A stretch of DNA of 64,000 bases. Origin: Lachnospiraceae bacterium. GTDB taxonomy: Bacteria > Bacillota > Clostridia > Lachnospirales > Lachnospiraceae. The DNA lies in assembly GCA_910574195.1 (NCBI GenBank), contig CAJTBF010000004.1, forward strand, positions 186,001 through 250,000. Direction: 5' to 3'. Both the position numbers and the translations under genes were made by a program. A model generated the notes under the pieces. That model searched no databases, was not told the DNA's origin, and saw nothing but the letters and a program-made list of their open reading frames with translations. Positions 1 to 7,689 of this stretch are shown piece by piece; positions within the stretch are counted from its first letter, which is position 1; each line of letters begins with the position of its first letter.

Positions 1-225
1 CGAATACAACATTTGATTCTGCTCCTGCATCTCTGCAAGGCTCTGCATTCCCCAAGAACCATCCTCTATCTTTTTCCGGATGGTTTCCAATTCCAGCGCA
101 AATACGGTAAGACAATAAAAGTAGGAGCGAAACGGCTCTGCCACCGTTTTCTCCCCTACAATCCGATCCAGACGTGCAACAGACAACAAATGTCTTTCTG
201 CATATTCCTCGACTCTTTCCTTCAT
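1..225 (-). CDS. Partial gene at window edge, possible M29-like aminopeptidase N-terminus
   Basis: The reading frame is open from an ATG at 223-225 to the window edge, giving 75 N-terminal residues and no stop, so the gene continues outside. A strong AGGAGG ribosome site sits just before the ATG and overlaps the stop of the upstream membrane-protein gene, so the two are probably translated together. The segment is charged and helical, with a VAEPFRSYFY stretch near residue 28. From memory this resembles the helical N-terminus of leucyl-aminopeptidase-like proteins of Lachnospiraceae, but no catalytic residue is inside the window, so the assignment is tentative. Confidence 0.5.
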   Translation of the reverse strand, partial: MKERVEEYAERHLLSVARLDRIVGEKTVAEPFRSYFYCLTVFALELETIRKKIEDGSWGMQSLAEMQEQNQMLYS

Positions 226-226
226 A

Positions 227-598
227 TTATGTCAGACCTCCTATAAAAATGGTGAGCAGACAAAGCAGCAGCAATATATTCACCGCAATTCCCAATCTGC
301 AAAGAATGTACTTCTTTTCCCGCTCCTGCAGCCCTTTCACGCCGGCGCGAATTCCAAAAACCGACAGCATCATGGAGCAGATTCCCAATCCCCCAATAAA
401 TCCGGCGGCCTTTCCATGCTCCTGAAACGCGGCCGCCAGCGCCAGGAAAAAGAGAAGCAACGCACCGGCCGCATACTCACAGGAATGCGCGCCCATATGG
501 GAATGCTTCAGCACGGTCTGCCCATACTTCCTGGTTTCCTGCCTGCCGCGCTGCTTTTTACGCCCCTGCTCTTTTGCTCTGTTTCTTTTTCCTGCCAT
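227..598 (-). CDS. Small membrane protein, DUF6142-like
   Basis: This 123-residue protein has a very basic N-terminus (MAGKRNRAKEQGRKKQRG) followed by three hydrophobic segments at about residues 42-60, 66-84 and 100-121. That fits a small inner-membrane protein with the charged tail inside. An AAGGAG site precedes the ATG. The start lies inside the 3' end of the upstream VanZ gene (41-base overlap), and the stop touches the ribosome site of the next gene, so the three form a tight operon. It resembles the DUF6142 family as I recall it. No function is known to me. Confidence 0.6.
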   Translation of the reverse strand: MAGKRNRAKEQGRKKQRGRQETRKYGQTVLKHSHMGAHSCEYAAGALLLFFLALAAAFQEHGKAAGFIGGLGICSMMLSVFGIRAGVKGLQEREKKYILCRLGIAVNILLLLCLLTIFIGGLT

Positions 599-1049
599 CG
601 TGTTTTCTCCTTATGATGTTGCAGATCAAAAATAGTACATATCCGAGAATCCCGCCAACGGTATTCAACAGCAGATCATCCACATCAAAACTGCCTACCC
701 GTGTAAACAATTGAAACGTCTCCACACCAAGACTTAAGCCCGCACTATAAAAAAGTGTCTTGAAAAATCCCCGGAAAGTACTGGCCATAGATATAAAGAA
801 ACCATACGGTACAAAGATCAAAATATTCCCGAATAAATTGGCGAACACCGCAAAAGCCCCCAGTTCTTCCCTGTACACAATAAAACGGTTAATCTCTTTG
901 AAAAGCACCAGATTATACCGATATCCCTGCGGAACCTCCGTTCGGCCATACCACTCCGCAAAGCACAGAAAATAAACCAGGAACGCAATATAAAATACAA
1001 ACATCACTTTCCCGAACGTACGATACTTCTTGATTTGATTCTGACTCAA
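558..1049 (-). CDS. VanZ family membrane protein
   Basis: The 163-residue protein has the VanZ layout: an N-terminal transmembrane helix (about 14-32), then a loop with NLVLFKEINRF, a second helix group with NLFGNILIFVPYGFFI (about 70-85), and a last pair around LSLGVETFQLFTRVGSFDVDDLLLN. The asparagine/glycine-rich GNILIFVPYG and FDVDDLLLN motifs are typical of the family. VanZ proteins are linked to low-level teicoplanin resistance or to lipid/cell-envelope functions, but most have no proven role. The likely start is TTG, with GGAGT seven bases upstream. The gene's end overlaps the DUF6142-like gene. Confidence 0.85.
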   Translation of the reverse strand: MSQNQIKKYRTFGKVMFVFYIAFLVYFLCFAEWYGRTEVPQGYRYNLVLFKEINRFIVYREELGAFAVFANLFGNILIFVPYGFFISMASTFRGFFKTLFYSAGLSLGVETFQLFTRVGSFDVDDLLLNTVGGILGYVLFLICNIIRRKHDGRKKKQSKRAGA

Positions 1050-1088
1050 ATTGCAACTCCTTATTCATCCTTTTGACATCTTTTCTGC

Positions 1089-1238
1089 TTAAAATGTAAT
1101 TTCCTTTCGATGCCTTAAAAGACGCGCCCCATTCACAATCGTAATCACACCGGCTGTAATTCCCGTCACTACCATAATAATCCCCAGTGCAATATTCCCT
1201 CCGCCTGCTGACGTCATGGTCTTATATGCTCTCTCCAT
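1089..1238 (-). CDS. Short single- or double-span membrane peptide (49 aa)
   Basis: The frame is open further upstream, but the ATG at 1236-1238 is preceded by GGAGG at an 8-base spacing, and the codons before it encode a low-complexity Lys/Arg/Glu stretch overlapping the end of pyrE. I therefore place the start here. The product is MERAYKTMTSAGGGNIALG followed by a glycine/isoleucine-rich hydrophobic segment and a basic tail (RLLRHRKE), consistent with one or two membrane passes. Similar tiny proteins occur next to pyrE-type housekeeping genes in related clostridia, with no assigned role. Function unknown. Confidence 0.55.
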   Translation of the reverse strand: MERAYKTMTSAGGGNIALGIIMVVTGITAGVITIVNGARLLRHRKEITF

Positions 1239-1383
1239 AATACATGCCTCCATCCTCTCTGTTTGGTCTTCCGCTTCTTTTCTCTTTTTTCTGCCGGCCC
1301 CGGCTGCTTCTCTTCTGTTCTCTGCTTTCTTTTTCACCGCGCCCGACCGGAACCCGGCTTCCGGATATCTGTCCTGGTTTTCC

Positions 1384-2058
1384 CTATACCCCGTATGTCT
1401 TATAATATGCGTCAATGGCTTCTTTTAATCTGTCGTCAATGACGATTTTCCCATTGCATTCTTTCTGATACAGACGTTCTACTACCTCCGCCATGGTGAC
1501 GATGGCCGCCGTGTCAAATCCATACAGATCACGGATCTCATCCAGGGCACACTTTTCCCCGCCTTTCCCGACTTCCATGCGGTTCAGTGAAACAATCAGT
1601 CCTTTCACTTCCACTTCCGCCTGCTCTTTCAGAATCGGGAAGGTCTCCTCGATGGATTTTCCCGAAGTCGTCACATCCTCAATGATGACGACACGGTCTC
1701 CGTCCCGGAGCTTACTCCCCAAAAGGATTCCGGTATCCCCATGGTCCTTGACTTCCTTCCGGTTGGAACAATAGCGGATGTCTTTTCCGTATAATTCACT
1801 GATCGCCATCGTCGTCGCCACGGTCAGAGGAATCCCTTTGTATGCCGGCCCGAACAATACGTCAAAATCCAGACCATAATGTTCCTGAATCGCTTTTGCA
1901 TAATACTCTCCCAGCTTCCGAAGCTGCGTTCCTGTCACATATGCGCCCGCATTCATGAAAAACGGCGATTTTCTTCCGCTTTTTAACGTAAATTCGCCAA
2001 ATTTGAGTACGTCGCTCTCTACCATAAATTCAATAAATTCCTGTTTGTACTGTTCCAT
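1384..2058 (-). CDS. pyrE: Orotate phosphoribosyltransferase
   Basis: PyrE joins orotate and PRPP to give OMP in pyrimidine synthesis. The 224-residue length is normal. The PRPP-binding motif is VVIIEDVTTSGKS at about residues 122-134. FGPAYKGIPL near residue 70, FTLKSGRKSPFF near 23 and SNRKEVKDHGD near 98 are all characteristic of the family. The start ATG has AGGAGG upstream. No other pyr genes are adjacent. A small hairpin with a U tract lies in the leader (2102-2126) and could act as an attenuator. Confidence 0.97.
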   Translation of the reverse strand: MEQYKQEFIEFMVESDVLKFGEFTLKSGRKSPFFMNAGAYVTGTQLRKLGEYYAKAIQEHYGLDFDVLFGPAYKGIPLTVATTMAISELYGKDIRYCSNRKEVKDHGDTGILLGSKLRDGDRVVIIEDVTTSGKSIEETFPILKEQAEVEVKGLIVSLNRMEVGKGGEKCALDEIRDLYGFDTAAIVTMAEVVERLYQKECNGKIVIDDRLKEAIDAYYKTYGV

Positions 2059-2101
2059 ATGGTCTAAACCTCCTGTATTTATGCGTAACTTTTCAGAAAA
2101 A

Positions 2102-2126
2102 GCACCTGTCCTATATACAGGGCTGC
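2102..2126 (-). terminator. Possible attenuator or terminator hairpin in the pyrE leader
   Basis: Read on the minus strand, GCAGCCCTGT pairs with ACAGGTGC across a short AU-rich loop and is followed by TTTTT, about 45 bases before the pyrE start. The position would suit transcription attenuation. I do not see a clear PyrR-binding sequence, so the role is uncertain. Apart from this, the 2059-2430 gap holds only upstream sequence of the two divergent genes. Confidence 0.3.
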
Positions 2127-2430
2127 CTGATCTGTCCCCTTGATGGGTATTCCGGAAAAAATTACTAAATTTCTTTCAATTCTATCATATCTGTTTCATA
2201 ATTTCAATTGAGGAATTTTGAGGGGCGGGATCCACTGATTATATAGAAAACCTGTTTGCAGGAAATCTATGAATACTCCGTTCTCCTTATGCAGACAGCT
2301 GAACCTGTCATATTGGTTTTCCTGTCTGATTTTATCACTTTCAGACTATTTGCCTCTAATTTCGTCACTGAAAAAATGTGTGAAAATTCTATACTATAGG
2401 AGACTATTTCTTAAGAATGGAGAACACACT

Positions 2431-3135
2431 ATGAAACAACACTATAAGAAAAATATTTTTCAACGTTTCTCTATGCCGTTGGAAGAGCTGGGAATTTATT
2501 ATCGGGAACAACGAAAACTGCATTTTGAACATAAGGAACCCGTTCACGGGATTGTCTGGCGAAAGAGACTCCATCCTGCGTTGAAGGGATTGCTCCGTAT
2601 TCTTCATAAACTCAACAAACAGACCATCCTCATTCTGAAAGACCAGTATATCCCGACAAATCGACCTCTTATCTATGCCTGCACGCACATCGGACATGAC
2701 GATATTGAAGTCATTTCCACTGCCGTGCGAAAGCATTCTTTTCTGTTTTGGGGAGACCCGCGTGAAAACTATCGTAGGCTTCCTGGTTTTTTCCTATATC
2801 TAAAAGGCGTCATTTGCTGTGATACCGCAGTAAAAAGCGACCGGAAAATCGGAAAAGAAACCTGTATCAAACTGCTCCGTCAGGGTGGGAATCTTCAGAT
2901 TTTTCCGGAAGGTGCCTGGAATATTACAGAAAATCTTCCTGTTTTACCCTTATTTCCAGGCACTGCAGAAATGGCGATCCGAACCGGCGCCGAAATTGTT
3001 CCTATTGCCATTGACCAATATGAAAATAACTTCCTGCTTTGCATCGGAAAAAACATTGACGGTTCCCGCTGGGATTTGTCCCGCAAACAGGAATTAACCG
3101 ATCTTCTAAGGGATCAATTGGCCACTTTAAAATGA
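2431..3135 (+). CDS. 1-acyl-glycerol-3-phosphate acyltransferase (PlsC family), with premature stop
   Basis: This is a lysophospholipid acyltransferase-like protein of 234 residues, starting at the ATG with GGAG nine bases upstream; an earlier in-frame ATG at 2269 has no such site. The catalytic HX4D box is visible as THIGHDD near residue 84. The second PlsC motif is FPEGAWN near residue 160, followed by VPIAIDQY. Both are intact, so the catalytic core may still work. The frame ends in TGA at 3133-3135, but the same frame continues directly into a sensible protein tail (see next entry), so the C-terminus is cut short. The family acylates lysophosphatidic acid at the membrane. Confidence 0.8.
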   Translation: MKQHYKKNIFQRFSMPLEELGIYYREQRKLHFEHKEPVHGIVWRKRLHPALKGLLRILHKLNKQTILILKDQYIPTNRPLIYACTHIGHDDIEVISTAVRKHSFLFWGDPRENYRRLPGFFLYLKGVICCDTAVKSDRKIGKETCIKLLRQGGNLQIFPEGAWNITENLPVLPLFPGTAEMAIRTGAEIVPIAIDQYENNFLLCIGKNIDGSRWDLSRKQELTDLLRDQLATLK

Positions 3136-3360
3136 AATATCTGGAAATCTATGCCTGTCACAAAAAGAGAAACAATTCCCGATCATTACAGAGATACTTT
3201 CATAAAGCAGATAGAAGAACAGACAGATGACACTTACACCATACAGGATATTCAAAAAGCCTGCTTTCATCCTAAAAATATAACTGCTCCCTCAGATGCC
3301 TTTGCACATCTTTCTTATCTGATCCCCAGTCGTAAAAATGCTTTTTTACTGCGCAACTAA
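3136..3360 (+). pseudogene. Detached C-terminal tail of the acyltransferase
   Basis: Directly after the TGA, in the same frame, about 74 codons continue with NIWKSMPVTKRETIPDHY and a helical, charged sequence ending in FLLRN. The sentence-like continuity (LK, stop, NIWKSMPV) suggests a single nonsense change, for example TGG to TGA. An independent start at the ATG at 3151 lacks a ribosome site. Selenocysteine insertion was considered because the organism handles selenium, but nothing else points that way. Confidence 0.55.
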
Positions 3361-3410
3361 GAGATCCTTCCCCTTCTCCTTTACGTATTTCTTATCTCAC
3401 TTTCAAACAG

Positions 3411-3446
3411 GAAAGGGCGACATACAAGATGTATGCCGCCCTTTTC
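3411..3446. terminator. Bidirectional terminator hairpin
   Basis: AAAGGGCG-A-CATAC pairs with GTATG-C-CGCCCTTTT around a five-base loop. The A-rich and T-rich flanks let it work in both directions, between the rightward acyltransferase and the leftward isomerase/aldolase genes. Confidence 0.75.
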
Positions 3447-3488
3447 TGGTATAACGTCTCCAAATGAACTGAACTCTGTACCAGATTC

Positions 3489-4055
3489 TTACGGTCTCAA
3501 TTTGAAAGGTCCTTTTACTTCTGCAAGCTTTTTCACAAAGAAAAATTTTCCTGGTTTTATTGGAAGATAAGAATCCGGCATATACGGATTGGGGCCATAA
3601 CGCAGCGCCGTCCAGATCCCGATTCCCTGCCAGTTAAATTTGGGGAAAATATGATCCGCATTGATTCCACCTGTTGTATAATCACTCTTCATCATCAATC
3701 CGATACTGATTGTATTTCCGCGCGTTGTCAATTTCGTGAAATTTCCCTGGTGTACCAGACACGCGTTCTGTTCTATCGTCAGGGGGGATAATTTTGCAGA
3801 AATCAGATATCCTGCATCCAGATATTCCTGGTCGCTGTCAAAAAAATTCCGATAATGGGGATCCCAGAACGCCACATGCTGCGGCCTTCCAATTCCCTGA
3901 ACCAACATCACTTCCCCGCCGTTTTTCTGGATTGCCCCCAGTTTTTCCGGATAGGTTTTTAAATTTTCTGCATATGCAAAATTAAGGTGCTCCCTGGGAA
4001 TCGGATGATCCAGCAGATCATAAAATATTTCTGTCATTTCCGGTCCGATCGGAAG
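3489..4055 (-). pseudogene. NagB-like sugar-phosphate isomerase, N-terminus deleted
   Basis: The frame encodes the middle and C-terminal part of a glucosamine-6-phosphate isomerase/deaminase-like protein. LVQGIGRPQHVAFWDPHY (phosphosugar site), AKLSPLTIEQN and FNWQGIGIWTALRYGPNPYMPDSYLP match the divergent isomerases that sit in fuculose/rhamnose-type operons. Only about 182 residues remain after the first ATG (4037), compared with roughly 300 in the family. The homologous frame actually begins upstream of that ATG at about 4055 (LPIGPEMTE), just after an in-frame TGA. The missing N-terminus and the 20-base overlap with the aldolase gene point to an internal deletion with a junction near 4050-4060. 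It is probably inactive. Confidence 0.6.
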
Positions 4056-4704
4056 AATCGATCAATTCCACCATTTTCAACATAATAAAAACTTTATCCT
4101 CCGGAATCGGCTTTCCACCCTGCGCAATATAGCGGGTGCACAAATAAATCCGGCAAAAGTGTTCCATGGATTCGAAATTAAAAAATGCATGTTGTATGTC
4201 CATCCCCCAGGCAACTGCACCATGATTTGCCAACAACGCACATTGATGAGTCCGACAATATGGTGCGATGGATTCCGGTACTTCTTCGGTACTTGGCAGT
4301 GCAAATTTTGCCACCGGAATTTCTCCCAGCATCATCAAAGGTTCCGCCAGCATATTGGGAATGATCGGCTCTCCGATAATTGCCATACAGGTGGCAGCAA
4401 TGGGATGTGCATGAATTACTGCATTTACTCTTTCATTTTCCTGATAAACCCGAAGATGCATTTTGATTTCCGATGAAGGGCGATATTTTCCCTGGCTCAA
4501 AACCGTTCCGTCCAGATCCAGTTTCACCAGCATGTCTTCCTTCATATATCCTTTGCTTACTCCGGTAGGAGTTGCCAGAATTTCATGATCTGAAATTTTA
4601 ACTGTAATGTTCCCGTCGTTTGCCGCCACATATCCACGCTGATAAACGCGCTTTCCATAATCTATAATAGCCCGTCCGGCCTCCTGTTCTGTCATATAAC
4701 TCAT
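4018..4704 (-). CDS. Class II aldolase (L-fuculose-1-phosphate aldolase-like), C-terminus possibly altered
   Basis: Zinc-dependent class II aldolases of this type cleave fuculose- or rhamnulose-1-phosphate to DHAP and lactaldehyde. The start ATG at 4702-4704 has AAAGGAG upstream; the frame is open farther back but without a ribosome site. Visible motifs are AANDGNITVKI near residue 25 (phosphate site), TPTGVSKGYM, the zinc histidines in VNAVIHAHP near residue 95, and LLANHGAVAWG near residue 155. The last residues (MVELIDSSDRTGNDRNIL) run over the deletion junction with the isomerase fragment, so the natural C-terminus may be lost. Neighbours are a truncated rhamnulokinase upstream and a truncated isomerase downstream. 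Confidence 0.8.
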   Translation of the reverse strand: MSYMTEQEAGRAIIDYGKRVYQRGYVAANDGNITVKISDHEILATPTGVSKGYMKEDMLVKLDLDGTVLSQGKYRPSSEIKMHLRVYQENERVNAVIHAHPIAATCMAIIGEPIIPNMLAEPLMMLGEIPVAKFALPSTEEVPESIAPYCRTHQCALLANHGAVAWGMDIQHAFFNFESMEHFCRIYLCTRYIAQGGKPIPEDKVFIMLKMVELIDSSDRTGNDRNIL

Positions 4705-4782
4705 AATTCCGCTCCTTTCGTGTCCTTCCCGCAAAATATAAAGTTTCCCTGTATGTTTTAGATAAGAGAAGCATTTTCTCAT

Positions 4783-5268
4783 CTAGGCATTATATGTTTG
4801 AAATGCAAAGCTCTCTGAAACCAGCTTCTGTGCCTCTTCGATATTTTTTATTTCACCGACTGCCTGCATCTGACACAGTACATTCCCGATTACTGCCGCT
4901 TCTTTTGGTCCTGCGCTAACCGGAAGTCCGGTTATCTGTGCAGTCAGATCACACAAATATGTATTCTGGCTCCCCCCGCCCACTACATGAATCTTTGTGA
5001 TTTTTCTTTTTAAGATCTGCTGCAATTCTTCGATCGCCGCCTGAAATCCTTTTGCCATGCTGTAAAATACCGTCTGTAAAAGCTGTCCCAGGTTCTGAGG
5101 AACCGCCTGCTCAGACTCCCGGCACTCCGTTTTTATTGCCTCCGCCACATTCGATGCCGTCACCGATGTCAATCTTCCTAAATCCAGGCAGCTTGCAAAA
5201 TCGCGTTCCTTCTTTGCCAGTACAACCAGTTCCTCATAACTGCTCTCCGGCGCCTTTTCCCGTGTCCG
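4783..5268 (-). pseudogene. rhaB: Rhamnulokinase C-terminal fragment
   Basis: This is the C-terminal third of an FGGY-family sugar kinase, closest to rhamnulokinase. The signature KIHVVGGGSQNTYLCDLTA, then GLPVSAGPKEAAVIGNVLCQ, AVGEIKNIEEAQKLV and SFAFQTYNA match the RhaB C-terminal ATPase lobe. The frame is open upstream to about 5268 (REKAPESSYEELVVLAKKE) but then runs into the opposite-strand araC fragment. The whole N-terminal lobe, with its ATP and sugar sites, is absent. It cannot be an active kinase. Confidence 0.75.
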
Positions 5269-5510
5269 AATATTTTCATTACAGTGGAGATCATATTAAT
5301 CGAATTATAAAAAAATACAGTGGGAAGAACTTTGTAGACTTTGTCTGGGATATCAATCTGCAGAAAGCAGAGAACTTATTAAAAAATACAGACACCAGTA
5401 TTTCAGAGATCATAACTGTTCTTGGATTTGAAAACAAATCACGTTTTTACAATATGTTTCGGCGCAGGCACAATTCCACTCCTCTGGAATACAGAGCCAG
5501 ATTCCGCTAA
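5265..5510 (+). pseudogene. AraC-family regulator, C-terminal DNA-binding domain remnant
   Basis: The frame from about SEYFHYSGDHINRIIKKYSG to TPLEYRARFR is the second half of the AraC double helix-turn-helix, including ISEIITVLGFENKSRFYNMFRRRHN. The effector-binding domain and first helices are missing. It faces away from the rhaB fragment, so one deletion (junction about 5262-5268) removed the N-termini of both divergent genes together with the promoter region between them. The frame is open further left, but that part lies antisense to rhaB. Confidence 0.7.
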
Positions 5511-5560
5511 TTTGGATAGTTTGGCGCAGAATATGTCCCAAAAAATAATCTATGACATCA

Positions 5561-5626
5561 AAAAAGCACCTTCCATCGGAACTGTCTGAATTCTATAAAA
5601 TACAGATCTCCGTAAAGATGCTTTTT
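5561..5626. terminator. Weak terminator-like inverted repeat
   Basis: AAAAAGCACCTT and AAGATGCTTTTT form an imperfect stem with a 42-base loop and U-rich ends, between the araC remnant and the leftward RHH gene. The remainder of 5511-5704 shows nothing recognisable. Confidence 0.3.
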
Positions 5627-5704
5627 TATTTCCTTTTTCCTGTTTTGCTTTTGTCTGCTCCTTCTATGCCATATAGCGGTCAGACATAAAGGACGCGAAA
5701 CTTA

Positions 5705-5896
5705 TCAAATATCCAGCTTCGGTGGTTCATCCAGATGTTCCGAAACATATTTTCCGTCTTTCTTTCTCTGCTTCACGCATTCTGTCAGCAGATATTCAAT
5801 CTGTCCATTGACGGAGCGGAAATCATCCTCCGCCCATGCGGCAATGTCATTATATAGTTTTTCAGACAATCTGAGCGGAACCTGCTTTTTCTTCAT
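5705..5896 (-). CDS. Ribbon-helix-helix (Arc-like) DNA-binding protein
   Basis: This small basic protein of about 63 residues starts MKKKQVPLRLSEKLYNDIAAWAEDDFRSVNGQIEYLLTECV. The pattern KKQVPLRL (beta strand), LYNDIAAWAED (helix 1) and SVNGQIEYLLTECV (helix 2) is the Arc/MetJ ribbon-helix-helix fold, which binds DNA as a dimer. The start is either this ATG or a GTG nine bases earlier. It lies 11 bases after the SPFH gene stop. Such RHH-SPFH pairs are common in Lachnospiraceae as I recall; what the regulator controls is unknown. Confidence 0.75.
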   Translation of the reverse strand: MKKKQVPLRLSEKLYNDIAAWAEDDFRSVNGQIEYLLTECVKQRKKDGKYVSEHLDEPPKLDI

Positions 5897-5907
5897 AAGA
5901 TTCACCC

Positions 5908-6936
5908 TTAATATAAACTGCCGGCATTCACAATGGGCTGTGCATCATGGTTGCCGCAAAGTACCACCAGCAGATTAGAAACCATGGCCGCCTTTCTTTC
6001 CTCGTCCAGCTCCACAACCTGCGTCTCGTTCAAACGTTCCAATGCCATCTCTACCATACCCATGGCGCCGTCCACGATCATCTTTCTCGCATCTACCACT
6101 GCGGAAGCCTGCTGTCTTTGCAGCATCACCGCCGCGATCTCCGGTGCGTATGCAAGATAGGTAATTCTGGCCTCGATGACTTCCAGCCCGGCTTCCGCCA
6201 CCTTCTGCTGAATCTCGTCCCGGATCCGGGACGCCACTACTTCACTGGAACCTCGAAGGCTTCCCTCATCCGCCACGCCGTCCCCTGTGGTATCCACATT
6301 GGGAGCCACGTCATAAGGATAGAGCCGGACAATATTGCGAAGGGCGCTGTCGCACTGCAGGGAAAGATATTCTTTGTAATTATCCACATTGAACACCGCC
6401 TTCGCCGTATCCGTCACCCGCCACATGACGGCGATCCCGATCTCCACCGGATTCCCCAGACAGTCGTTGATCTTCTGCCGGCTGTTATTCAGTGTCATAA
6501 TCTTCAGAGAAATCTTCTTGCTTGCCAATTCTGCCGCTTCCAGATTCGCTGTCGCGGAACCTTCCGATATGGAAAACAACTTCCGATGTCCGCTGTCCAC
6601 GTCGCCGCTCTGATTCAACTTGGTTTTCGCCGCCGGATTTACGCTGCTGCAGAATGGATTTACAAAGTAGAATCCTGCTTCCTTCAGCGTTCCCACGTAA
6701 TTTCCGAACAGTGTCAATACCAGCGCTTCCTGCGGTTTCAGAATCCGCAGTCCGCAAAACGGAATCCATCCCAGTCCAAGCCAGACGCAACTGACGATCA
6801 GCAGAACCGGAGCTTCTCCCCGGCTGACCAGAATCCCTCCCGTCACACATCCGGCAATCGCCGTCACATATAGCAACAGAAACAAGAACAGCATCAGCAT
6901 TCCGTTTTTCCTGTTTGTAAGTACCCTCTCCTTCAT
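5908..6936 (-). CDS. SPFH/band-7 domain membrane protein
   Basis: This 342-residue stomatin/flotillin-like protein has two N-terminal hydrophobic segments (about residues 13-33 and 40-58) that anchor it. The SPFH domain follows from LRILKPQEALVLTLFGNYVGTLKEAGFYFVNPF, through PVEIGIAVMWRVTDTAKAVFNVDNY, to the coiled segment EIQQKVAEAGLEVIEARITYLAYAPEIAAVMLQRQQASAVVDAR. SPFH proteins form large membrane-associated rings. AAGGAG precedes the ATG. It is in an operon with the RHH protein. Confidence 0.9.
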   Translation of the reverse strand: MKERVLTNRKNGMLMLFLFLLLYVTAIAGCVTGGILVSRGEAPVLLIVSCVWLGLGWIPFCGLRILKPQEALVLTLFGNYVGTLKEAGFYFVNPFCSSVNPAAKTKLNQSGDVDSGHRKLFSISEGSATANLEAAELASKKISLKIMTLNNSRQKINDCLGNPVEIGIAVMWRVTDTAKAVFNVDNYKEYLSLQCDSALRNIVRLYPYDVAPNVDTTGDGVADEGSLRGSSEVVASRIRDEIQQKVAEAGLEVIEARITYLAYAPEIAAVMLQRQQASAVVDARKMIVDGAMGMVEMALERLNETQVVELDEERKAAMVSNLLVVLCGNHDAQPIVNAGSLY

Positions 6937-7132
6937 CTCTTTATGCTCCTTTCTTATTGATGTTTTTATGATATCATTTTAATATCATTTTGTCAATACT
7001 GTTTGGAAAATTTGTTGCTGACAGATCTTTCACAGTTATTGTTCATACCGCGCCAGACACTGCGCTGCCTGATGACAGGAGATACATGTTCCGTCCGGAT
7101 AGCCGCCAAATATATTTCCGCCCAAAATGCAG

Positions 7133-7156
7133 GAAAACCGGATTTCTCCGGTTTTC
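7133..7156 (-). terminator. Hairpin after xdhC
   Basis: GAAAACCGG and CCGGTTTTC form a perfect 9-bp stem with a six-base loop, 27 bases after the xdhC stop. The following minus-strand sequence is only weakly T-rich. The rest of 6937-7182 shows a second small hairpin (about 7051-7068, CACTGCGCTGCCTG) that recurs at 35461-35478. Confidence 0.55.
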
Positions 7157-7182
7157 TCAGGTATGTGTCCCGCAATCTGCCT

Positions 7183-7689
7183 CTACACTTCCTCCGCCTC
7201 TTTTTCTTTTCCCAGTCTTCGCAGCATCGTCTTTTTTACCGCCCGGAAAATATTTTCATACCCGGTGCACCGGCACAGATGACCGGACATCAGTTTCCGG
7301 ATTTCGTCGTCCGAAAATTCTCTTCCTGCCTCCAATATTTCCGCGGCGCTCATAATAAAACCAGGGCTGCAAAAACCGCACTGTACCGCCGCCTCGTCAA
7401 TAAACGCCTGCTGGATATCGGAAAGTTCTCCGTTTGGTCCGGAAAGCCCCTCCAGTGTAAGAATCTCTTTCCCCTGCGCCCAGACCGCAAGATAAATACA
7501 GGAGTTAAAGCATTCCCCATTGATCAGAACATTACAGGCGCCGCATTCCCCCACCTCGCAGCCTTTTTTTACACTTGTCAGACGATAATCGTCCCGGAGC
7601 ATATCCGTCAGCGACGCCCGGACATCCACCATCTTTTCCACCTGTTTTCCATTGATGGTACAGGAAACCAGTTTATATTGTTTACGCAT
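7183..7689 (-). CDS. xdhC: Xanthine dehydrogenase-type iron-sulfur subunit XdhC
   Basis: This small subunit of a three-part molybdenum hydroxylase carries two [2Fe-2S] clusters that pass electrons from the Mo site to FAD. From the ATG at 7687-7689 (168 residues) the plant-ferredoxin cysteines are visible in KKGCEVGECGACNVL (about 38-52), and the second cluster in VQCGFCSPGF and SGHLCRCTGYENIF (about 100-142). Length matches E. coli XdhC. The start overlaps the xdhB stop by eight bases, so translation is coupled. It is the last gene of the crp-xdhA-xdhB-xdhC operon. Confidence 0.93.
   Translation of the reverse strand: MRKQYKLVSCTINGKQVEKMVDVRASLTDMLRDDYRLTSVKKGCEVGECGACNVLINGECFNSCIYLAVWAQGKEILTLEGLSGPNGELSDIQQAFIDEAAVQCGFCSPGFIMSAAEILEAGREFSDDEIRKLMSGHLCRCTGYENIFRAVKKTMLRRLGKEKEAEEV

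Noticed and set aside
1239-1415. Longer version of the 49-residue membrane peptide
   Set aside because: The extra part overlaps pyrE, is low-complexity Lys/Arg/Glu, and lacks a ribosome site, unlike the internal ATG at 1238.
3133-3135. Selenocysteine codon in the acyltransferase
   Set aside because: No selA/selB/selC genes or recognisable SECIS hairpin are seen here, and the family does not use selenocysteine; a nonsense change is simpler.
5947-6873. Plus-strand open frame of 308 codons opposite the SPFH gene
   Set aside because: Histidine-rich antisense of the SPFH coding sequence with no motif.
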